From NCBI GenBank assembly GCA_965116765.1, contig OZ220718.1, positions 6,200,001 through 6,264,000 of the forward strand: a DNA stretch of 64,000 nt, written 5' to 3'. Of this stretch, positions 17,433 to 26,310 are shown in pieces. The notes under the pieces were generated by a model that saw nothing but the letters and a program-made list of their open reading frames with translations, had not been told where the DNA came from and did no database searches. How positions within the stretch are numbered: the stretch's first letter is position 1; each line of letters begins with the position of its first letter. The DNA comes from JAJEEA01 sp965116765. GTDB lineage: Bacteria > Acidobacteriota > Vicinamibacteria > Vicinamibacterales > UBA8438. Both the position numbers and the translations under genes were made by a program.

Positions 17433-18323
17433 ATGCGAAATCGGCTCAGCACAACAACGATTGCCGGACTGACGGCGGCCGTGATGGTCTTCGGCCTGAC
17501 GGTGGCCGTCCAGCCGGCCCAGGCGCAGGACGAGTACATGGCGCCGCGCACCGCCGCCGGCAACCCGGACCTGAACGGCATCTGGCAGGCCCTCGGCTCC
17601 GCGCACCATGACATCGAGCCGCACGCGGCGCGGTTCGGCCCCGTCGTCGAGCTGGCGTCCCTGGGCGCGATTCCCGGCGGCCTCGGCATCGTCGAGGGCG
17701 GCGAGATCCCCTACACGGAGGAGGCGCGGGCCCAGCAGCAGGAGAACCTGCAGTACTGGCTCGAGCGCGACCCCGCGGTGAAGTGCTACATGCCGGGCGT
17801 GCCGCGCGCGACCTACATGCCCTATCCGTTCCAGCTCGTGCAGACGCCCGAGTACGTGCTGCTCGCCTACGAGTTCGCGAGCGCGAGCCGCATCGTCTAC
17901 ATGGACCGTCCCGACTTCGCGGCGCCGGTCGACGCCTGGATGGGCCACAACATCGGCCGCTGGGAGGGCGAGACCCTCGTCATCGACGTGACCGCCCAGG
18001 TGCCCGACACCTGGTTCGACAGCTCGGGCAACCACCACAGCAACCAGATGCACGTCGAGGAGCGGTACACCGCCATCAGCCCCAACCACCTCATGTACGA
18101 GGCGACCATCACCGACCCGGAGACCTTCACGCGGCCGTGGACGATCCGGCTGCCGCTCTACCGCCGCATCGACGAGAACATGCAGCTGCTCGAGTTCAAG
18201 TGCGTCGAGTTCGCCGAGGAGCTGATGTACGGGCACCTGCGGAAGGACCCCGACCTGACCCCGGTCTTCCGGGCCTCGGGCGTGGGCTCCGACCGTCAGA
18301 TCGTGCTCGAGCCGCCCCAATAG
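17433..18323 (+). CDS. Secreted protein of an uncharacterised acidobacterial family
   Basis: The 296-residue protein has a clear signal peptide (AGLTAAVMVFGLTVAVQPAQAQ). The mature part starts YMAPRTAAGNPDLNGIWQ. Conserved-looking blocks include VKCYMPGVPRATYMPYPFQ, GHNIGRWEGETLVIDVTAQ, TWFDSSGNHHSNQMHVEERY and a CVEFAEELMYG tail. I recognise this pattern from many Acidobacteriota genomes, where paralogs often precede DUF6152 genes, as here. No enzyme motif is evident. The RWEGETLVIDVT and NHHSNQMHVEERY text suggests a beta-rich ligand-binding fold with possible metal-binding His residues, but that is inference. The start at 17433 has only a weak ribosome-binding site. Confidence 0.75.
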   Translation: MRNRLSTTTIAGLTAAVMVFGLTVAVQPAQAQDEYMAPRTAAGNPDLNGIWQALGSAHHDIEPHAARFGPVVELASLGAIPGGLGIVEGGEIPYTEEARAQQQENLQYWLERDPAVKCYMPGVPRATYMPYPFQLVQTPEYVLLAYEFASASRIVYMDRPDFAAPVDAWMGHNIGRWEGETLVIDVTAQVPDTWFDSSGNHHSNQMHVEERYTAISPNHLMYEATITDPETFTRPWTIRLPLYRRIDENMQLLEFKCVEFAEELMYGHLRKDPDLTPVFRASGVGSDRQIVLEPPQ

Positions 18324-18353
18324 CGGGGCCGATCGGCCGCGTGAACCGCGGTA

Positions 18354-18382
18354 TTGACACGGGGCAGAAGAATTCCGATAAT
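18354..18382 (+). promoter_or_regulatory. Sigma-70-type promoter of the DUF6152 gene
   Basis: A consensus -35 TTGACA (18354-18359) and a -10 GATAAT (18377-18382) are separated by 17 bp. The predicted start is near 18389, just ahead of a near-palindrome GTGTGAGCTTACAC (18391-18404) that could be an operator. The leader is ~33 nt and contains AGGAGG. Confidence 0.75.
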
Positions 18383-18421
18383 CACCGGAGTGTGAGCTTA
18401 CACAGCGAGGAGGCGTAGGAG

Positions 18422-18850
18422 ATGCGAAGAGTACTGTTTGTCGTGGCGGCCGTGGCCTTCGTGGGCCTGACCACCGTCCCCGGGGATGCTCATCACGCGT
18501 TCTCGGCTGAGTTCGACGCCAATCGTCCGATCCATCTCGAAGGGGTGGTGACGAGGATGGAGTGGATCAACCCGCATGCGTGGGTCCACCTGGACGTCGA
18601 GAACGAGGACGGCTCGGTCACGAGCTGGATGGTCGAAGGCGGCACCCCGAACACCCTGCTGCGCCGGGGCTTCAACAGGGAGTCGCTGCTTCCGGGCACC
18701 TTCATCATCGTGGACGGCTACCAGGCCAAGGACGGCTCGAACAAGGGCAACGGCCGCGACCTGACCTTCCGGGACGGCCGCAAGCTGTTCATGGGTTCGT
18801 CCGGCACGGGCGCCCCGCGCGACGGCCGCGACCCCACCGAGCCCGAATAG
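18422..18850 (+). CDS. DUF6152 family secreted protein
   Basis: The 142-residue protein has a signal peptide ending VPGDAHH. The mature sequence is the standard DUF6152 pattern: HHAFSAEFDANRPIHLEG, VVTRMEWINPHAWVHLDV, WMVEGGTPNTLLRRGF, then GTFIIVDGYQAKDGSNKGNGRD and a final DGRKLFMGS. Size and layout match the family. It has its own strong promoter inside the gap after the 17433 gene and ends at a terminator, so it can be expressed alone. The fold looks like a small beta-barrel (OB-like); function is not known. Confidence 0.88.
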   Translation: MRRVLFVVAAVAFVGLTTVPGDAHHAFSAEFDANRPIHLEGVVTRMEWINPHAWVHLDVENEDGSVTSWMVEGGTPNTLLRRGFNRESLLPGTFIIVDGYQAKDGSNKGNGRDLTFRDGRKLFMGSSGTGAPRDGRDPTEPE

Positions 18851-18875
18851 GCGGTACGCTGCAAGACAGCCTCGG

Positions 18876-18908
18876 AAGGGCTCGGGTGCCTCGGCACTCG
18901 GGCCCTTT
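18876..18908 (+). terminator. Rho-independent terminator after DUF6152 gene
   Basis: A 14-bp stem (AGGGCTCGGGTGCC pairing with GGCACTCGGGCCCT, with G-U pairs) and a 2-nt loop, followed by TTTCG. It lies 26 nt after the stop codon. Confidence 0.75.
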
Positions 18909-19127
18909 CGTGTGTACCGGGCGGGGTTGCGGGTTTCGCCGCGCATCGCGTGGAGGCCCGATGGGCCTCGGCGGTCTCGCCGCGGCCGGCGAGGTTGCGC
19001 GGCGCGTCGGGTGGAGGCGCGCGCCGCACCTTGAAGTCGCGGGTGCGGTTGTGGTGGGATACTCTTCACGAATCGCGACCCGCGGGACCGGCGGCCGCCC
19101 CGTCTGGAAACCGCCCCGCGGCTCGCA

Positions 19128-19133
19128 TAGAAT
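19128..19133 (+). promoter_or_regulatory. -10 element (TAGAAT) giving a very short leader
   Basis: TAGAAT ends 12 nt before the ATG at 19146, so transcription would begin about 6 nt upstream of it. There is no Shine-Dalgarno sequence in the short leader. No -35 box is clear. Confidence 0.4.
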
Positions 19134-19145
19134 GAAGTCGCCATC

Positions 19146-20075
19146 ATGTCTCGGCAGGCTTGTCCCGCGCTGCTCCTCGCGCCGTTTGCCGCGGCCGCGG
19201 TGTCGATTGCCGTCTCCGGCCAACAGGCCGACCGCGGCGACGACTTCTTCCGCACCGGCGTCGAGATCGTCGTCATGGCGGCCACCGTCGTCGACGCCGA
19301 CGGCCGTCTCGTGGGCGACCTCGGCCGGGACGACTTCGAGATCTACGAGAACGGCCGGCTGCAGCCCCTCACCCACTTCACACGCGACCGCGTGCCCCTC
19401 AGCGTGGGCGTGGTGCTCGACGTCAGCCAGAGCATGTACGGCCAGCGCATCGACGACGCGCGGCTCGCCCTCGACCAGTTCCTGGCGGATCGGCTCGACG
19501 AAGGCGACGAGGTCTTCATCAGCGTCTTCAATCACGAGCCGAGCATCGCCGTGCCGTGGACGGTGGGACCGCGCGAGCTCCGCAGCCGGCTCGACGACGT
19601 GCGCCCGTGGGGCGGCACGAGCATCTACGACGCCATGATGAACGCTCTGCCGCTGTTCGAGGATCGCAAGCATCCTCGCGCCGCGGTGGTCCTGATCTCC
19701 GACGGCTCCGACACCGGCAGCCTCGCCAGCGTGCGCGACGTCCGCCGCCAGCTGCGCCGCAACTCCGCCTTCGTCTACGCCATCGCCATCGACGCCCCCG
19801 ACACCCGGGCCATCAACGACCGCGTCAATCCGCACGCGTTGCGCGAGATGACCACCGAGAGCGGCGGCTACACCGAGGTCGTGCACGACAGCCCCGAGCT
19901 GGGACCGGCGACGGCGCGCATCGCCGAAGAGCTGAACCACCAGTACATGCTCGGCTACCGGCCCACGCAGGCGGCCGACGGCAGCTACCGGTCGATCCGG
20001 GTCCGCATCAAGGGGAGCGACCACACGGTCCGGACCCGCCGCGGCTACGTGGCCGACCCCCGCCGCCGCAATTGA
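19146..20075 (+). CDS. VWFA-related protein, acidobacterial type (TIGR03436-like)
   Basis: The 309 residues begin with a signal peptide (residues 1-25). The N-terminal strand region (FFRTGVEIVVMAATVVDADGRLV, then LGRDDFEIYENGRLQPLTHF) is the hallmark of the acidobacterial VWFA-related family. The VWA domain has a MIDAS site: DVSQSM, the Thr of GGTSIYDAM and the Asp of SDGSDTGS. The C-terminus ends with HQYMLGYRP and a strand pair (RSIRVRIKG, TVRTRRGYVA), again typical. These proteins are common in Acidobacteriota, exported, and of unknown function; metal-dependent protein adhesion is inferred from the VWA domain. Confidence 0.92.
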   Translation: MSRQACPALLLAPFAAAAVSIAVSGQQADRGDDFFRTGVEIVVMAATVVDADGRLVGDLGRDDFEIYENGRLQPLTHFTRDRVPLSVGVVLDVSQSMYGQRIDDARLALDQFLADRLDEGDEVFISVFNHEPSIAVPWTVGPRELRSRLDDVRPWGGTSIYDAMMNALPLFEDRKHPRAAVVLISDGSDTGSLASVRDVRRQLRRNSAFVYAIAIDAPDTRAINDRVNPHALREMTTESGGYTEVVHDSPELGPATARIAEELNHQYMLGYRPTQAADGSYRSIRVRIKGSDHTVRTRRGYVADPRRRN

Positions 20076-20171
20076 TGCGGGCTCGTCGACACCGCCAGGT
20101 ACGGTGGTTGACGGGAAGCTGCCGAGTGCTCCCCCGGCGCGGCCCGCCGGGGTTCCCGCCTCGCGCACGGT

Positions 20172-20250
20172 CAGGAGCGTGCACCGTGGAACGGCGCGGA
20201 GTGCTCGACGGTGGGTTGGGCGCCAAGCGGAGCCGCAGGCGACGATTCGG
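20172..20250 (-). repeat. Copy of the interspersed hairpin repeat (reverse orientation)
   Basis: Read on the minus strand it contains GAATCGTCGCC, GGCTCCGCTTGGCGCCCAACC and then the hairpin with CCGTTCCACGG as loop region. Both halves are well kept. It is in the 252-bp gap upstream of the metalloprotease gene. Confidence 0.75.
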
Positions 20251-20327
20251 CGATGCGGGAGCCTGCGCGCGGAAACGGTGCGGACTCCCGGAGGTCGGTT
20301 GATTCCCGTTCGGTTTCGCGAGGAAAC

Positions 20328-22838
20328 ATGCCTGGACTCCTGAGACGATTGCTGCCCGCACTGCTCGCGGCCTCGGCCGTCTGGCCGGTTCCCGGCTCGG
20401 CCCAGGACCTGCCGTCCATCGCCGAACGCACGGTCGGCATGGAGCGGCGGCCCGGGCTGCTCCCGCTGCACTGGGATGCGGGGACCGGCACGCTGTGGAT
20501 GGAGATCGCCCGTTTCGACCACGACCTGCTCTACGTGCGCTCGCTCGCGGCGGGGGTGGGATCGAACGACATCGGGCTCGACCGCGGCCAGCTCGGGGCG
20601 ACCGCCATCGTCCGGTTCGAGCGCATCGGCCCCAAGGTGCTGATGGTGCAGCCCAACCAGCGCTACCGGGTCGAGACCGACAACCCCGACGAGGCGCGGG
20701 CACTCGAGGAGGCGTTCGCCACGTCGGTGCTGTGGGGGTTCGCGGTCGAGGCGGAGACGGACGGGACGGTGCTCGTCGACGTGACGCCGTTCGTCCTCCG
20801 CGACGCGCACGGGGTGGCCGACCGGCTGCCCGGGACCTACCGGCTCGACGAGAGCCGCAGCGCCGTCCACCTGCCGCGCACCCGGGGGTTCCCCCGGAAC
20901 ACCGAGCTCGAGGCGCGGCTGACGTTCACCGGCGACCCGGGCGGCGGGCCGGGGTTCGGGCGCGGCTCGCTCGGGGCGGTGGCGCCCACCGCGCGGGCGG
21001 TGACGGTGCGCCAGCACCACTCGTTCGTCGAGCTGCCCGACGACGGCTACACGCCGCGTCCCTGGGACCCGCGGGCCGGCTTCGGGGCGCTGACCTGGGA
21101 GGACTACGGCGCCCCGCTGGGACAGCCGATGACGCGGCGGTTCCTCCGGCGCCACCGTCTCGAGAAGCGGGACCCCGCGGCCGCGGTGAGCGAGCCCGTC
21201 GAGCCCATCGTGTACTACCTCGACCGGGGGACGCCCGAGCCGGTCCGTTCCGCGCTGCTCGACGGCGCCCGGTGGTGGAGCCAGGCGTTCGAGGCGGCCG
21301 GGTACCGCGACGCGTTCCGGGTGGAGATGATGCCCGAGGGGGCCGACAGCCTCGACGTCCGCTACAACGTCATCCAGTGGGTGCACCGGTCTACCCGGGG
21401 CTGGAGCTACGGCTCGTCGGTCACCGACCCCCGCACCGGCGAGATCATCAAGGGCCACGTGACTCTCGGCTCGCTCCGCGTCCGCCAGGACTACCTGCTC
21501 GCCGAGGGGCTGCTGTCGCCCTACGTCGACGGCGACGAGGAGCCGGCCGAGCTGTCGGAGATGGCCCTGGCCCGCATCCGGCAGCTCTCGGCCCACGAGG
21601 TCGGGCACACGATCGGGCTCAGCCACAACTACTACGCGAGCACGCAGGGGCGCATCTCGGTGATGGACTATCCGCACCCCCTGGTGACCGTCAACCGGGA
21701 CGGGCGCATCGACCTGTCGGACGCCTACGACGTCGGCATCGGGGCGTGGGACGAGGTGGCGATTCGCTACGGCTATCAGGACTTCCCGGCCGGGACCGAC
21801 GAGCCGGCGGCCCTCGACGCGGTGCTCGACGACGCGTGGGACGCCGACCTCCGCTTCCTGACCGGGCAGGACACGGGCGCCAACCCCCGCGTGCACATCT
21901 GGGCCAACGGCACCGATCCGGCGGCCGAGCTGCATCGCATGCTCGACGTGCGGCGGGCCGCGCTGGACCGGTTCGGGGAGACCGCGGTGCGGAACGGCAC
22001 GCCGCTGGCCCTGCTCGAGGAGGCGCTGGTGCCCCTGTTCCTGCACCACCGCTATCAGGTCGAGGCGGCGGCGTCGGCCCTCGGCGGGGTGGACTACAAC
22101 TACGCGTTCCGGGGCGATGGGCGCGAGCCGCTGCGGGTGGTTCCGGCCGCCGACCAGCGGGCGGCGCTCGACGCGCTGATGCGGACCCTGCGGGCCGACG
22201 AGCTCACGGTTCCCGCCGACGTCGCCGACCTCATACCGCCCCGCCCCGCCGGCTACGGACGCCACCGCGAGCTGTTCCCGCGCTATACGGGTCCGGTGTT
22301 CGACCGCATCACCCCCGCCGTGGTCGCCGCCGATCTCACGGTGTCGGCGCTGCTCCGCCCCGACCGGGCGGCCCGGCTCGTCGAGCAGCACGCGGCGGAC
22401 AGCCGGCTGCCGGGGCTCGCCGAGGTCGTCGAGACGCTCTGGGAATCGGCCTTCGGCGTGATCCCCGACGACGGCCATGAGGTCGAGGTGCAGCGGGCGG
22501 TGAAGCGGGTCGTCGTCGATCGCCTGATTCGCCTGGCATCGGTGGCGCCGATGGACCAGGTGCGCGCGGTCGCCGCCTACCGGCTGGAGCGGAACCGGGA
22601 GCAGTCGGTGAGCGTGCTCGAGTCGGTCGCGCGGCTCGACGGGTTCGACCGGATGGCTCACACCGCGCACGTGAACGCCCTGCGCCGCGACATCGACCGT
22701 TTTCTCGAGGCCCCGGCCGACGGCGTCGAGGCGTGGGAGCCGCCGTCGGCTCCCCCCGGCAGCCCCATCGGCGATCCGGGGCTCCACTGGCTGCCGGAGC
22801 CGTTCTGCTCGCACTGGGCCGAGTCCGCCCGCTGGTGA
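20328..22838 (+). CDS. Secreted zinc-dependent metalloprotease (DUF5117/DUF4953-type)
   Basis: The ATG at 20328 with AGGAAAC before it is followed directly by a signal peptide (RRLLPALLAASAVWPVPGSAQ), so the upstream in-frame extension through the repeat copy is rejected. The 836 residues include an N-terminal DUF5117/5118-like region (LPSIAERTVGMERRPGLLPLHWD; LLYVRSLAAGVGSNDIGLDRGQ). A zinc site HEVGHTIGLSHN starts at about residue 423, with a downstream Met (SVMDYPHP) as in metzincins. The C-terminal DUF4953-like part follows. Such large exported proteases are widespread in Bacteroidota and Acidobacteriota; substrates are unknown. It stands ahead of the ABC operon but is probably a separate unit. 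Confidence 0.9.
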   Translation: MPGLLRRLLPALLAASAVWPVPGSAQDLPSIAERTVGMERRPGLLPLHWDAGTGTLWMEIARFDHDLLYVRSLAAGVGSNDIGLDRGQLGATAIVRFERIGPKVLMVQPNQRYRVETDNPDEARALEEAFATSVLWGFAVEAETDGTVLVDVTPFVLRDAHGVADRLPGTYRLDESRSAVHLPRTRGFPRNTELEARLTFTGDPGGGPGFGRGSLGAVAPTARAVTVRQHHSFVELPDDGYTPRPWDPRAGFGALTWEDYGAPLGQPMTRRFLRRHRLEKRDPAAAVSEPVEPIVYYLDRGTPEPVRSALLDGARWWSQAFEAAGYRDAFRVEMMPEGADSLDVRYNVIQWVHRSTRGWSYGSSVTDPRTGEIIKGHVTLGSLRVRQDYLLAEGLLSPYVDGDEEPAELSEMALARIRQLSAHEVGHTIGLSHNYYASTQGRISVMDYPHPLVTVNRDGRIDLSDAYDVGIGAWDEVAIRYGYQDFPAGTDEPAALDAVLDDAWDADLRFLTGQDTGANPRVHIWANGTDPAAELHRMLDVRRAALDRFGETAVRNGTPLALLEEALVPLFLHHRYQVEAAASALGGVDYNYAFRGDGREPLRVVPAADQRAALDALMRTLRADELTVPADVADLIPPRPAGYGRHRELFPRYTGPVFDRITPAVVAADLTVSALLRPDRAARLVEQHAADSRLPGLAEVVETLWESAFGVIPDDGHEVEVQRAVKRVVVDRLIRLASVAPMDQVRAVAAYRLERNREQSVSVLESVARLDGFDRMAHTAHVNALRRDIDRFLEAPADGVEAWEPPSAPPGSPIGDPGLHWLPEPFCSHWAESARW

Positions 22839-22890
22839 TGTCCGGGGCGCCCCGCCAGATCCGCCCGGTCGCCGGATCGGTCACGCCGGG

Positions 22891-23643
22891 ATGGGCGACA
22901 TGGTGATGTCCGGCGCGCCCGGCCACCGGGAGCCCATGCCGGTGCTGGAGGCCCGGGACCTGCACAAGCGCTACGGGGATGGCGAGAGCGCGGTGGACGC
23001 CCTGCGGGGCGTCGGCCTGGAGCTCGTGGCCGGCGAGTTCGTGGCGGTGGTGGGGCCGTCCGGATGCGGCAAGTCGACGCTGCTGCACCTGTGCGGCGGC
23101 ATGGACCGGCCGACGGCGGGCACGGTGTCCGTCGACGGCGTCGACCTCGCGGGCCTGAACGACGAGGCACTGACGGCGCTCCGGCGCGACCGGATCGGCT
23201 TCGTCTTCCAGTTCTTCAATCTCCTCCCGACCCTCACCCTGGCGGAGAACATCGCACTGCCGATGCTCCTCGCCGGCGCGCCGAGCCGGACGGGCCTGGC
23301 GCGCGCCGGGGACGCGGCCCGAAGGGTGGGCCTCGCGCATCGCCTGGGGCACTATCCGGGGGGCGTCTCGGGGGGAGAGCTGCAGCGGGCGGCGGTCGCG
23401 CGGGCCGTCGTCCATCGCCCCGCCCTCGTCATCGCCGACGAGCCCACCGGCAACCTCGACAGCGACAACGGCCGGCGGGTGCTCTCGCTGCTGCGCGAGC
23501 TGAACCGCGAGACGGGCGTCGCGCTACTGCTCGCCACCCACGACCCGACCCTCGCGGCCGCCGCCGACCGCGTGCTTCGCCTGCGCGACGGCGTTGAAGA
23601 GGAGGACGTGGTCGACCCGCGCGTCGCGCGGATCGCGACGTGA
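22891..23643 (+). CDS. ABC transporter ATP-binding protein (LolD/MacB type)
   Basis: The 250 residues show Walker A GPSGCGKST, Q-loop FVFQFFNLLP, signature VSGGELQRAAVARA, Walker B LVIADEPTGNLDS and an H-loop LLATHD. The LolD/MacB subclass is indicated by the NLLPTLTLAEN segment and by pairing with an FtsX-type permease. The start at ATG 22891 is uncertain; internal starts (MVMSGAP, or the Met before PVLEARDLHKRYG at residue 16) would also work. The gene opens a three-gene operon with the permease and an AttH-like protein, a known arrangement for extrusion of lipoprotein-like or hydrophobic cargo from the inner membrane; cargo here is unknown. Confidence 0.93.
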   Translation: MGDMVMSGAPGHREPMPVLEARDLHKRYGDGESAVDALRGVGLELVAGEFVAVVGPSGCGKSTLLHLCGGMDRPTAGTVSVDGVDLAGLNDEALTALRRDRIGFVFQFFNLLPTLTLAENIALPMLLAGAPSRTGLARAGDAARRVGLAHRLGHYPGGVSGGELQRAAVARAVVHRPALVIADEPTGNLDSDNGRRVLSLLRELNRETGVALLLATHDPTLAAAADRVLRLRDGVEEEDVVDPRVARIAT

Positions 23644-23673
23644 CGCATCAGCCTTCCGCAAGGAATCATACGA

Positions 23674-26310
23674 TTGACGCTCTTCGGCCAGTTCATCGTG
23701 CGCGGCATGCGGCGCGACCCCGTGCGGGGCCTCGTCACCGTGGCGGGGCTGACCCTCGGAGTGGCCGTGGTGGTGGCCATCCGCCTCGCCAACGCCGCTT
23801 CGGTGGGCGGCTTCGAGGCCGCGCTCGACGTCGTCGCCGGGCAGACCTCGCTCGAGATCCTGGGGGCGGGGGTCGGCGTGCCCGAGGACCAGCTCGCGGG
23901 CATGGGATGGTTGCGCGAGTACGGACGCGTCAGCCCCGTCATCGATCGCAACGCCCGGCTGGAGACCGCCGACGGCGTTGGCCACCGGCTGCGGGTGCTG
24001 GGGGTGGACGTGCTGCGGGACCGGCCGTTCCGGGAGTACCAGCTGCTGCGGTTCTCGCGGGAGGGGCGGCCCCCGCGGCCCCAGGAGCTGCTCGACGTCC
24101 TGCTCGACTCCTCCTCGATCGTGCTGACGGAGCGGTTCGCGCGGCGTCAGGGCATCGACGTCGGCGCCCCGGTCCGGCTCGTCGTCGGCGACGCCGTGCA
24201 CGAGATGGTGGTGCGCGGCCTGCTGCTCGACGAGGGGCCGGCGCGGGTCGTGGACGGCCGGCTCGCCCTGCTCGACATCGCGGCCGCGCAGTGGCGCTTC
24301 GACGGCCTCGGGTGGGTCGACCGCGTCGAGATCCAGCTCTTCGACGCGTCCGCCGTCGACGCCGCGGAGCGCGCCATCGCGGCGCGGCTGCCGGACGGCC
24401 TCCGGGTGCAGCGGCCCGCGCAGCGGGGGCGGCAGGTCGAGCGCATGCTCGCCGCCTTCCACTTCAACCTGTCCGCGCTGTCGTGGATCGCCCTGGTCGT
24501 CGGCCTCTTCCTGGTCTACAACACGGTGGCGGTCTCGGTGATCTCGCGCCGGACGGAGATCGGGGTGCTGCGCGCCCTCGGGGCGACCCGCCGACTCGTG
24601 CTCGGCCTGTTCCTCGGCGAGGCGGCGGTCCTCGCGATCGTGGCGGCGGGGCTGGGCGCGCCGGCGGGATGGGGGCTGGCCCGCGCCGCGGTGGCCCTGA
24701 CCTCGACCACCGTCAACACGCTCTACGTGACCTCGCAGGCGGTGGTGCCGCCGTTGGGGGCGGCGGACCTCGCGCTCGCCGGGGCCGTCGCGATTCCCCT
24801 CGCCCTCGTCGCGGCGGCGATGCCGGCGGCCGAGGCGGCCGGGATCACTCCCCTCGATGCCGTGCGCCCGTCCGACGGCGGGACCGGCGGTGGGCGGTTC
24901 CCGCGGCGGGCTGCCCTCGCCGCGACGGCGCTCTTCGGCGCCGGGGGATGGCTGTCGACGCTCGACGCGGTCGGCGGGCTCCCGGTGTTCGGCCTGGGGG
25001 CGGCCCTCGCCGTCGTCTTCGGGGCGGCGGCGCTGGTGCCGGTGCTGCTGGCGTGGCTGCGCCGGCGAGGCCGCCCGCTGCTCGCGGGCCGGTTCGGCAT
25101 CGAGGGGCTGCTGGCCCACGCCAACCTGTCGGCGGCCGTCTCGCGACTCGCGGTCTCCGTCGCGGCGCTCGTCGTCAGCCTCGCGATGCTCGCGGCCATC
25201 GCGATCATGGTCGGCAGCTTTCGCGAGACCGTCGCCTACTGGGTCGGGCAGACCCTGCAGGCCGATCTCTTCGTGGCCGTCGCCGACGGCGGGCGGGTCG
25301 GCGCGTTCGCGGGCATCTCGGCAGCGGCGGAGCGGCGCATCGCGTCGCACCCCGCGGTGGTCGCGGTGGACGGGTTCCGCAGCGTCGATCTGCCCTATGG
25401 GCCCGACCGCGATCTGATCATCCTGGGCGCGGGCCGCTTCGACGTGCTGCTCCAGCACGGGGCGCTGCTGTTCAAGTCCCCGGCCGACGGGCCGGCGGCG
25501 ATGCGGGAGGCGATGGGGGCGGGCGCGGTGAAGCCCCCGGCGGACGGCCCGGCGGCCACGGGGGAGGCGGCGGCCGCGGACGCGGTGGTGGTGTCGGAGA
25601 GCTTCGCCATCAAGCACCGGGCGGCGGTGGGCGACCGCATCGAGCTCGATACGCCGCGGGGGCCGCGACCGTTCCGGGTCGCCGCGGTCTACTACGACTA
25701 CTCGAGCGACCGGGGCCTCGTGGTGATGGACGAGACGACCTTCGCCGCCCACTACGGCCCCCGGCGGCCGGGCGGCCTCACGCTCTACCTGGCGCCGGGC
25801 GCCGACCCGGAGACGGTGCGCGACGAGCTGCTCGCCGCGGCCGGCGCCGACCACCGCCTCTTCATCCGGACCAACCGGACCCTCCGCGCGGAAGTGCTGC
25901 GCATCTTCGACGCCACCTTCGCCATCACCTACGCGCTCCAGGCCATCGCCATCGTCGTCGCGATCCTGGGAGTGGCCGCCACCCTGCTGACCCTGGTGCT
26001 CGAGCGGCGGCGCGAGCTCGCGATGCTGCGGCTGGTCGGGGCCGGCCGCCCGCTGATTCGGCGCATGGTGGTCATCGAGGCCGCGATGATCGGCCTTCTC
26101 AGCCAGGGGGTCGGGCTGGCCGTGGGCGTCGCGCTGTCTCTGATCCTCATCTACGTCATCAACGTGCAGAGCTTCGGCTGGACCATCCAGTTCCACCTGC
26201 CGGTCGGCTTCCTCGCGCAGTCGACGGTCCTCATCGCGGTGACGACGGCGCTGGCCGGCCTGTATCCGGCCCGGGTGGCCTCGCGGGTGGCGGCGGGGGC
26301 GGAGCGATGA
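23674..26310 (+). CDS. ABC transporter permease with two FtsX domains
   Basis: Translation from TTG 23674 (AAGGAATC upstream) gives 878 residues. After an N-terminal helix (VTVAGLTLGVAVVVAIRLA) comes a large periplasmic domain, then the first FtsX block (WIALVVGLFLVYNTVAVSVISRRTEIGVLRALGATRR). A mid-protein helix group and a second periplasmic region follow. The last ~150 residues are the second FtsX block (LLTLVLERRRELAMLRLVGAGRP). Around residues 600-640 a short segment is duplicated (SPADGPAAMREAMG / PPADGPAATGEAAA). It overlaps the AttH gene by ATGA, indicating translational coupling. Confidence 0.92.
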   Translation: MTLFGQFIVRGMRRDPVRGLVTVAGLTLGVAVVVAIRLANAASVGGFEAALDVVAGQTSLEILGAGVGVPEDQLAGMGWLREYGRVSPVIDRNARLETADGVGHRLRVLGVDVLRDRPFREYQLLRFSREGRPPRPQELLDVLLDSSSIVLTERFARRQGIDVGAPVRLVVGDAVHEMVVRGLLLDEGPARVVDGRLALLDIAAAQWRFDGLGWVDRVEIQLFDASAVDAAERAIAARLPDGLRVQRPAQRGRQVERMLAAFHFNLSALSWIALVVGLFLVYNTVAVSVISRRTEIGVLRALGATRRLVLGLFLGEAAVLAIVAAGLGAPAGWGLARAAVALTSTTVNTLYVTSQAVVPPLGAADLALAGAVAIPLALVAAAMPAAEAAGITPLDAVRPSDGGTGGGRFPRRAALAATALFGAGGWLSTLDAVGGLPVFGLGAALAVVFGAAALVPVLLAWLRRRGRPLLAGRFGIEGLLAHANLSAAVSRLAVSVAALVVSLAMLAAIAIMVGSFRETVAYWVGQTLQADLFVAVADGGRVGAFAGISAAAERRIASHPAVVAVDGFRSVDLPYGPDRDLIILGAGRFDVLLQHGALLFKSPADGPAAMREAMGAGAVKPPADGPAATGEAAAADAVVVSESFAIKHRAAVGDRIELDTPRGPRPFRVAAVYYDYSSDRGLVVMDETTFAAHYGPRRPGGLTLYLAPGADPETVRDELLAAAGADHRLFIRTNRTLRAEVLRIFDATFAITYALQAIAIVVAILGVAATLLTLVLERRRELAMLRLVGAGRPLIRRMVVIEAAMIGLLSQGVGLAVGVALSLILIYVINVQSFGWTIQFHLPVGFLAQSTVLIAVTTALAGLYPARVASRVAAGAER

